A DNA stretch of 12,753 nucleotides from Spirochaeta sp. (GTDB lineage Bacteria; Spirochaetota; Spirochaetia; DSM-27196; Alkalispirochaetaceae). Every line of letters starts with the position of its first letter. The first letter of the stretch is position 1. A program made the translations under genes and the position numbers. The stretch covers positions 1 through 12,753 of the forward strand of contig JAQIBO010000179.1 in assembly GCA_027859055.1 (NCBI GenBank). Direction: 5' to 3'. Under the pieces are notes generated by a model, which was not told the DNA's origin, searched no databases, and saw only the letters and a list, made by a program, of their open reading frames with translations. Shown one piece after another: positions 7,483 to 12,753 of the stretch.

Positions 7483-8271
7483 GTGCCGGATAGCGACGTA
7501 TCGATGGTTCCCGTCCTTGAGCTTCAGGACGTCTCGTTTTCCTATCAGACCGCCACCGGGGCTGTGCCCGCAGTGGATACTCTGTCCCTGACGATCCGGC
7601 ACGGTGAATTTGTCAGTATCGTCGGCCCCTCGGGGTGCGGCAAAAGCACCGTGCTTCGACTTATGGCCGGGTTCCTCCGTCCCCAGGCGGGTGCCGTTGT
7701 CGACCAGGGCACGCTGGTGACGGCACCGGACTGGCGGCGGGGACTTGTGTTTCAGCAGCCCGAGCTGTATCCGTGGCTCACTGTTGAGGGCAATGTGGCG
7801 TTTGGCCCGCGAATGCGCGGATTGACCAACGCGGAACGACGAGACAGAGTTCAGCATTACCTGGAACTCGTTCAGCTGTGGGACTTCCGCCACAAGCGGC
7901 CGTATGAACTCTCCGGAGGAATGCAACAACGCGTCGCCCTCGCCCGGGCACTGGTGAACGAACCACACATCCTGCTCATGGACGAACCGTTTGGCGCCCT
8001 GGATGCGCTGACTCGCGAGCACATGCAGGATGAGCTTCACAGCATTCACGAGCGAACGGGGTGTACCGCCGTCCTGGTTACCCACAGCGTTGAGGAGGCC
8101 GTGTACCTCTCCTCCCGGTGCGTGGCCCTCACCCACCGCCCTGCTCAAATCCGCGCCGACATACCGATCAATCTGTCATCGTCATTGAGCAAAAACGCAG
8201 GGCGGGAGATCAAGGCGTGCCCGGAGTTTGTCTCGCTCCGGGAAACCGTAATGGATCACATCTGGGACTGA
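7483..8271 (+). CDS. tauB: TauB-like ABC transporter ATPase
   Basis: This 262-residue ATPase (numbered from the GTG at 7483) energises the TauAC-like importer on the cytoplasmic side. Motifs are Walker A GPSGCGKST at 48-56, the Q-loop glutamine in VFQQPE near 91, signature LSGGMQQR at 143-150, Walker B ILLMDEP at 163-169 with catalytic Glu168, D-loop GALD at 171-174, and switch His201 in LVTHS. The end (CPEFVSLRETVMDHIW) matches the TauB-type C-terminus. Start choice is uncertain. The GTG at 7483 has GGTGA 8 nt upstream, the GTG at 7471 overlaps the tauA stop, and the ATG at 7504 gives the most family-like N-terminus but a poor Shine-Dalgarno. Its 3' end overlaps the convergent membrane-protein gene by 16 bp. 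Confidence 0.92.
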   Translation: MPDSDVSMVPVLELQDVSFSYQTATGAVPAVDTLSLTIRHGEFVSIVGPSGCGKSTVLRLMAGFLRPQAGAVVDQGTLVTAPDWRRGLVFQQPELYPWLTVEGNVAFGPRMRGLTNAERRDRVQHYLELVQLWDFRHKRPYELSGGMQQRVALARALVNEPHILLMDEPFGALDALTREHMQDELHSIHERTGCTAVLVTHSVEEAVYLSSRCVALTHRPAQIRADIPINLSSSLSKNAGREIKACPEFVSLRETVMDHIWD

Positions 8272-9101
8272 GTTACCGGTGTCATCTCCGCATCACCGCC
8301 GCGAGTTGTCTCCAAAACGCCGGCGACGAGACAGGCGACGCCAAGAATACTCCACACGCCGAGTCCGGCACCATCCACCAGAAGCGCGCTGAGCAAGAGC
8401 GGTATCGTCACATAGGACACATCGTACAGTGACCCCATCATCGAAGCGCGGCAGTGCCGCAGGTACGACCACTGGATCATCCCGAACGCGCCGGCGGCGC
8501 CGAGAAAGCTCACACCGAACAACCACCACCCCACCGTTGTCTGCGGCAAGAATGTGCTTCCCGTCGGTCCCGCCTGAGCAACACCTTTCACCAACGCCTC
8601 CAACGCCGCCAGGCCCCCGGCGGTGATTCCAAAAAAGTACTCCTGGACCGGGACGCGAACGCGACGAACCAGGACGGAAAAAAGCGGTGCCCCGACGAGC
8701 CAGAACAGCGCAACAGCAATCAACAGTGACTGATTGGCGCCGTACAACGACGGCTTACCACCGAGCAGATTGCCGATTCCGACGATCAGGGTGCCGGCCA
8801 CGATGATCGCAATACCGCGGTACTGCCGCCGATGAAGCCGTTCATTCAATCGGTACCGGGAAAACAGAAGCAACGGTATCAATCCAAGACCGTACATGGA
8901 GGTGTAAAAGATCGTGGGAGCAAAGCGATTAGCCAGGATTACCCACAGGGGATTCGTGAAATTCATCGCTACGCCGATCGCATAAACCGATGATGTTCGA
9001 TTCGAGATGCCCAGACGCATAAAGCCCTTCGAAAGATGGATTACCGAGGTTCCTACCACACCGGTCGCCATTGCTATCAACGCACCGCCCAGTTCCGTCA
9101 T
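8256..9101 (-). CDS. EamA/DMT-like multi-span membrane protein
   Basis: This 281-residue integral membrane protein has about nine hydrophobic segments, near 5-23, 38-57, 62-80, 95-113, 125-146, 155-175, 189-212, 222-242 and 247-264. A charged ERLHRRQYRG turn precedes segment 4, as in EamA-type drug/metabolite transporters. The ATG at 9101 is chosen because GGAG lies upstream (GGAGAAAAGATG), and because it overlaps the stop of the upstream GNAT gene as ATGA (9098-9101). Starting 40 codons earlier would place a polar, cysteine-rich leader inside the neighbouring gene. It is the last gene of the acyltransferase operon. By context it could move the lipid made by its neighbours or a precursor, as small EmrE/EamA-type proteins do for other lipids, but this is inference. 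Confidence 0.82.
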   Translation of the reverse strand: MTELGGALIAMATGVVGTSVIHLSKGFMRLGISNRTSSVYAIGVAMNFTNPLWVILANRFAPTIFYTSMYGLGLIPLLLFSRYRLNERLHRRQYRGIAIIVAGTLIVGIGNLLGGKPSLYGANQSLLIAVALFWLVGAPLFSVLVRRVRVPVQEYFFGITAGGLAALEALVKGVAQAGPTGSTFLPQTTVGWWLFGVSFLGAAGAFGMIQWSYLRHCRASMMGSLYDVSYVTIPLLLSALLVDGAGLGVWSILGVACLVAGVLETTRGGDAEMTPVTQSQM

Positions 9102-10056
9102 CTTTTCTCCGGGTAAAAACGCCGGAGCGCGTCGCGGTTTACCGGTATGTAACTCTCCACAACCCGGCGCCGCGTTCTGGATGTGAGGTGATGTGTGGGA
9201 ACCGCAATCGCAGTCTCCCACGCGCCACCGAAATCCGCATCCCGGGCGGTGTCAAACGCGATGAATCGATCGGTCGCTTTCAGATAGGACACAAGGATCG
9301 GCGGTGGCGCCAGGCCCAATTTCTTGAGTTCAACGAGGAGACGTTCAAACCCGAGGGCAGCGTCAATGGAAGCAAACAGTGAATCCTGATAGCGGGAAAT
9401 CGCTATGGAACGGTAGGCGACCTCCGGGCGCGCCACAACCAACTGCCTGTCGTCCTGGTGGTACGTGGTCAAATACGCCAGGAGCGTATCGATCGCCTCG
9501 TTTGACCACGATCGATATACCGATACGTTCCCGAAAAAGTACTGCACGTCGGGAAACTCTGCGACAAACGCCCCCAGTCCAGCCCAAACGGCAAAAAGCC
9601 CGATGATCGCTCTGCTCGCCTCACTGTTGACGACCGACCGACCGAGCTCCACGGAATGCGGCAGGAACTCATCAACGCATCGAGGGGCGAAACTGAACAG
9701 CGTCGCCGTGCGAAGACGTGCGATTCCCCCGTGTTGGAGAGCGTTCGCACCGAAGATGAAGCGGTACATCGCCACTACCTCCCGCCGCTCCGAATCCCAG
9801 GCGATCAACTGAACGTATCCGTGGTCGTCAGTGTCATACGCGTCGATGTCGACCGGTACATTCCGTCCCGCGCCGACGTTTCGATACTCACGCTCACGGA
9901 TTCGTCCTATCTCTTGCATAACCGTCGGAGATTCCGCAGCGGTGGTTACGTAGATATCGAGTCCGCGGTGACGGCACAACAACATCCGGGGCTTCAGTTC
10001 AGCTTCCAGTGCGTCGGATGGCGGCGCCGTTTCGAGTGGAACAAGCTGCTCAGCTG

Positions 10057-10060
<4 letters not shown>
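9098..10060 (-). CDS. Hemolysin-type GNAT N-acyltransferase, probable aminolipid synthesis
   Basis: This 320-residue protein resembles the putative hemolysin/OlsB-like GNAT N-acyltransferases, which attach a 3-hydroxyacyl chain from acyl-ACP to an amino acid. In that family are OlsB (ornithine) and GlsB (glycine). The diagnostic stretch is VELGRSVVN (137-145), then LFAVWAGLGAFVAEFPD (155-171) and YFFGNVSVYRSW (174-185). The region at about 50-105 (IREREYRNVG then VVAMYRFIFG) also fits. There is no signal peptide, so the enzyme should be cytoplasmic or membrane-associated. The ATG at 10060 has GAGGAG at 10067-10072, 6 nt upstream, and overlaps the O-acyltransferase stop as ATGA. The partner encoded upstream would add the second, ester-linked acyl chain. 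Whether the headgroup is glycine, ornithine or something else cannot be read from sequence. Confidence 0.85.
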
Positions 10061-10995
<935 letters not shown>

Positions 10996-11001
10996 GGTGC
11001 A

Positions 11002-11030
11002 ATAATAGTTGTACCAACAACAATTGTCGA
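11002..11030 (-). promoter_or_regulatory. Strong promoter of the acyltransferase operon, leaderless, with spacer dyad
   Basis: Read on the minus strand, TCGACA (11030-11025) matches TTGACA 5/6, followed by a 17-bp spacer and TATTAT (11007-11002), 5/6 to TATAAT. The -10 ends 6 nt before the ATG at 10995, so the transcript should start at or beside the A of the ATG. No Shine-Dalgarno exists. Inside the spacer is an inverted repeat GTTGT-ACCA-ACAAC (11008-11021) that could bind a repressor. Confidence 0.65.
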
Positions 11031-11071
11031 GGAATCCCACTGGATGATAGCAAAAAGTGGACGATATGCTC

Positions 11072-11102
11072 GTTCTTAGATAGTGTATATACAAGTTAGA
11101 AC
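11072..11102. promoter_or_regulatory. Dyad-symmetric region upstream of the HD-GYP gene
   Basis: A 10-bp palindrome TGTATATACA (11084-11093) is flanked almost symmetrically by GTTCT (11072-11076) and its complement AGAAC (11098-11102). It contains TATATA (11086-11091), a possible -10 without a convincing -35, about 21 nt before the Shine-Dalgarno at 11113-11120. It may be a promoter with overlapping operator for the plus-strand gene. The evidence is symmetry alone. Confidence 0.3.
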
Positions 11103-11124
11103 ACAAGCGCCGAGAGGAGGGTGT

Positions 11125-12753
11125 GTGGCACGACGAACCAAGACGACAGATCGGTCTACGCAACACATCATTTGGCAGGAGGCGATTCGTCCGAGCGGAT
11201 ATGTCCTGGCCGCTGTGGTGGGAACAATTCTCACACTCACGAGACGATTCGAATCGATCGCCGGAATTCTTCCGTTTATTGTACCGTTCCTCGTCGGGCT
11301 CTTTACCCGCGTTACAGGGCGTCTCGCAGCCCGACGACGCGAACTGCTTCTCGACCTGCCGTCATATCGTCAGGACCCGGCGTTTATCGTGGACTTCGAT
11401 GGCTCGATTACCGCTTCAACCGGCAAAACCGAGGCGCTGTTTCGGGCCAACGAAATTGAACACCTGGACCAGTTCCTGGCCGGCAAACGGATCAGCCGGA
11501 CGTCGTCCCGTGTCGATGCCGCATTGGAGGCGAAGGCGCCCGACGTGACGGGCGGGGACGGAGGCGAAAGATCCGGCGCGACCGGGGACGGAGCTCCAGC
11601 TTCGGCGCGTCTGCTCGCACAGGATCCACCGTCGCCGGACGATCCGTTCTACTCGCCGGTAACCGGGAAATGGTATCGCGCACAGGTCCTGCGCGAGACC
11701 GGGCGCGACGATTGCCTTGTCTGGCTTGATGATGTGACTGAACGGGTTCACCTCGAGGAGCGGAGAGATGCGCTCCGGACCTTCACCCGAAAGCTCCAGA
11801 AGGAACTGGTAGAAAATGAGGCGTTCCGCGACAAGGACGAGCGGCTCGCTGAGCTTCTCCTGTCCGAAGGGTACCAGGCGGTCATGCTTGCGAGAGTCGA
11901 CAAATATCTCAGCCAGACCGCTCCTGACCGCGCTCGCGGCGTTCTCTACACCAACGACGGTCGTCGCGCAGACCCAATCCCGATTCCGACCGATGCAGAT
12001 GCTCCGATTATGCGATCTCGGAGGGACGGACGCGCGATCTGGGACGATATCGAATCGTACGCTTCTGCGGAAGAATTCCGAAAGCACTACCCCGTTTTGC
12101 CCGATGTCAACGATTTCATCGGCACACCGATTCGGAATCTTGCAAACTACCACTCTGGTGACGTCTCCATTATCGCGTTCAACAAAGCTGGGAAACTGAC
12201 CGCAACGGACATCGCGGTGCTGGAATCGGTCGCGGACACGGCGGTAACCGCGTTCTCTCTTCTCGATCTTGCCCATCGTGCAGACCATCGTTTCATTCAA
12301 TCGATTCACGGTGTCTGCGCCGCCGCCGAGTACAGCGATGAAATCACAGGGGGTCATATCTGGCGAGTCAATGATTACTCGCGTCACATTGCACAAACGC
12401 TCGGAATGCACCCGCGGGTGCAAAACGAGATTGGAATAGTCGCGGCAATGCACGATATCGGCAAGGTTGCCATACCCCACCTGATCAAACTGCCGCGGGC
12501 GCTTTCAGCGGCGGAGCGGGAACAGATGCAATTGCATACCGTCTATGGTGCCCAGATCATCGATCGAATGCGGCGCGCTACGGACGAGGAAGATTCCCGT
12601 CTTGCGATGGCGCACCGCATCGCCTTGCACCACCATCAGCAATGGAACGGAAGTGGATATCCCGCTTTGGTAAATGCGACGGGAACGGTTGTCGACCCAA
12701 CCAGTCGCGATTCGTCGGCCTACCGGGGGTACACCGCCCCGTCGGGAGATACG
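11125..12753 (+). CDS. Membrane PAS/GAF-like/HD-GYP protein, partial (3' end cut)
   Basis: An open frame of 543 codons runs off the right edge without a stop. The N-terminus has a hydrophobic anchor, perhaps two spans, at about 26-60. A PAS-like region follows at about 84-215 (DPAFIVDFDGSI to LVWLDDVTERVHL), interrupted by a Gly/Asp/Ala-rich loop at about 136-172. Next come a coiled segment at 210-245, a GAF-like region at about 240-382, and an HD-GYP domain from about 393. HD-GYP residues are His411, the His443-Asp444 pair in MHDIGK, His471, and HHHQQWNGSGYP at 502-513. The family hydrolyses cyclic di-GMP. The usual HHExWDGxGYP reads Q for E and N for D, and an unusual polar stretch follows GYP. 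The GTG at 11125 has AGAGGAGG at 11113-11120. An in-frame GTG at 11083 lacks such a site. Confidence 0.85.
   Translation, partial: MARRTKTTDRSTQHIIWQEAIRPSGYVLAAVVGTILTLTRRFESIAGILPFIVPFLVGLFTRVTGRLAARRRELLLDLPSYRQDPAFIVDFDGSITASTGKTEALFRANEIEHLDQFLAGKRISRTSSRVDAALEAKAPDVTGGDGGERSGATGDGAPASARLLAQDPPSPDDPFYSPVTGKWYRAQVLRETGRDDCLVWLDDVTERVHLEERRDALRTFTRKLQKELVENEAFRDKDERLAELLLSEGYQAVMLARVDKYLSQTAPDRARGVLYTNDGRRADPIPIPTDADAPIMRSRRDGRAIWDDIESYASAEEFRKHYPVLPDVNDFIGTPIRNLANYHSGDVSIIAFNKAGKLTATDIAVLESVADTAVTAFSLLDLAHRADHRFIQSIHGVCAAAEYSDEITGGHIWRVNDYSRHIAQTLGMHPRVQNEIGIVAAMHDIGKVAIPHLIKLPRALSAAEREQMQLHTVYGAQIIDRMRRATDEEDSRLAMAHRIALHHHQQWNGSGYPALVNATGTVVDPTSRDSSAYRGYTAPSGDT

Noticed and set aside
6168..8148. 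Two long minus-strand open frames opposite the tauC/tauA/tauB genes
   Set aside because: The plus-strand genes carry clear family motifs, and the antisense translations show none.
9102..9221. N-terminal extension of the EamA/DMT-like protein to 9221
   Set aside because: It lies wholly within the GNAT coding sequence and adds a polar leader. The ATG at 9101 has a Shine-Dalgarno and an ATGA overlap.
10996..11166. N-terminal extension of the O-acyltransferase to 11166
   Set aside because: It would translate the near-consensus promoter, is Cys/Tyr/Ser-rich and unlike the family. The ATG at 10995 fits the expected N-terminus.
11121..11548. Short plus-strand frames starting at 11121 and 11123
   Set aside because: They share the Shine-Dalgarno with the HD-GYP gene but are in other frames and lack domains. 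The frame from 11125 stays open for 543 codons.
11416..12480. Minus-strand open frame of 354 codons opposite the HD-GYP gene
   Set aside because: The plus frame has intact PAS, GAF-like and HD-GYP motifs. The antisense product has no recognisable domain.

Overview
The window is densely coding bacterial DNA with moderately high G+C. Genes are packed with short gaps and stop/start overlaps. It holds eleven complete protein-coding genes, plus a twelfth that runs off the right edge. I see no rRNA, tRNA, CRISPR array, transposase or phage gene. The receiver-PAS protein at 1022-2197 has a receiver sequence style I associate with spirochaetes, so a free-living spirochaete is my best guess. This is inference from protein style, not proof.

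Layout. (1) 1-38 is a perfect 38-bp palindrome. (2) 119-4619, plus strand: an alpha/beta hydrolase of the monoacylglycerol lipase type, a receiver-PAS-PAS protein with no kinase or other output domain, a 567-residue protein of unknown function with an acidic repeat tail, and an SGNH esterase resembling mycobacterial arylesterase/acyltransferase. (3) 4790-8271, plus strand: a tight four-gene operon encoding an exported DUF547 protein and a TauC-like permease, TauA-like binding protein and TauB-like ATPase, i.e. a taurine/sulfonate-type importer with no TauD or other catabolic enzyme in view. (4) 10995-8256, minus strand: a three-gene operon of a PlsC-family O-acyltransferase, a hemolysin-type GNAT N-acyltransferase and a multi-span EamA/DMT-like membrane protein, the genes joined by two ATGA overlaps. 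The acyltransferase pair resembles the enzymes that make aminolipids (glycine or ornithine lipids). (5) 11125-12753, plus strand, cut by the window end: a membrane-anchored PAS/GAF-like/HD-GYP protein, probably a cyclic-di-GMP phosphodiesterase.

How they fit together. The importer operon brings in a small organosulfur or similar solute with its own DUF547 partner. The minus operon probably builds, and perhaps moves, a phosphorus-free membrane lipid. The receiver-PAS and HD-GYP proteins are signalling components. At the level of control, three genes that begin transcription units (119, 4790, 10995 minus) lack a Shine-Dalgarno sequence. Each has a -10-like hexamer ending exactly 6 nt before the start codon, which suggests leaderless mRNAs. 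Two of these promoters carry an inverted repeat in the -35/-10 spacer. By contrast, most downstream genes have a recognisable Shine-Dalgarno.

The most interesting points are the aminolipid-like acyltransferase/transporter cassette, the DUF547-TauABC coupling, the leaderless-promoter pattern, and an over-represented decamer (GGGGACGGAG) that clusters in the disordered linkers of two unrelated proteins.
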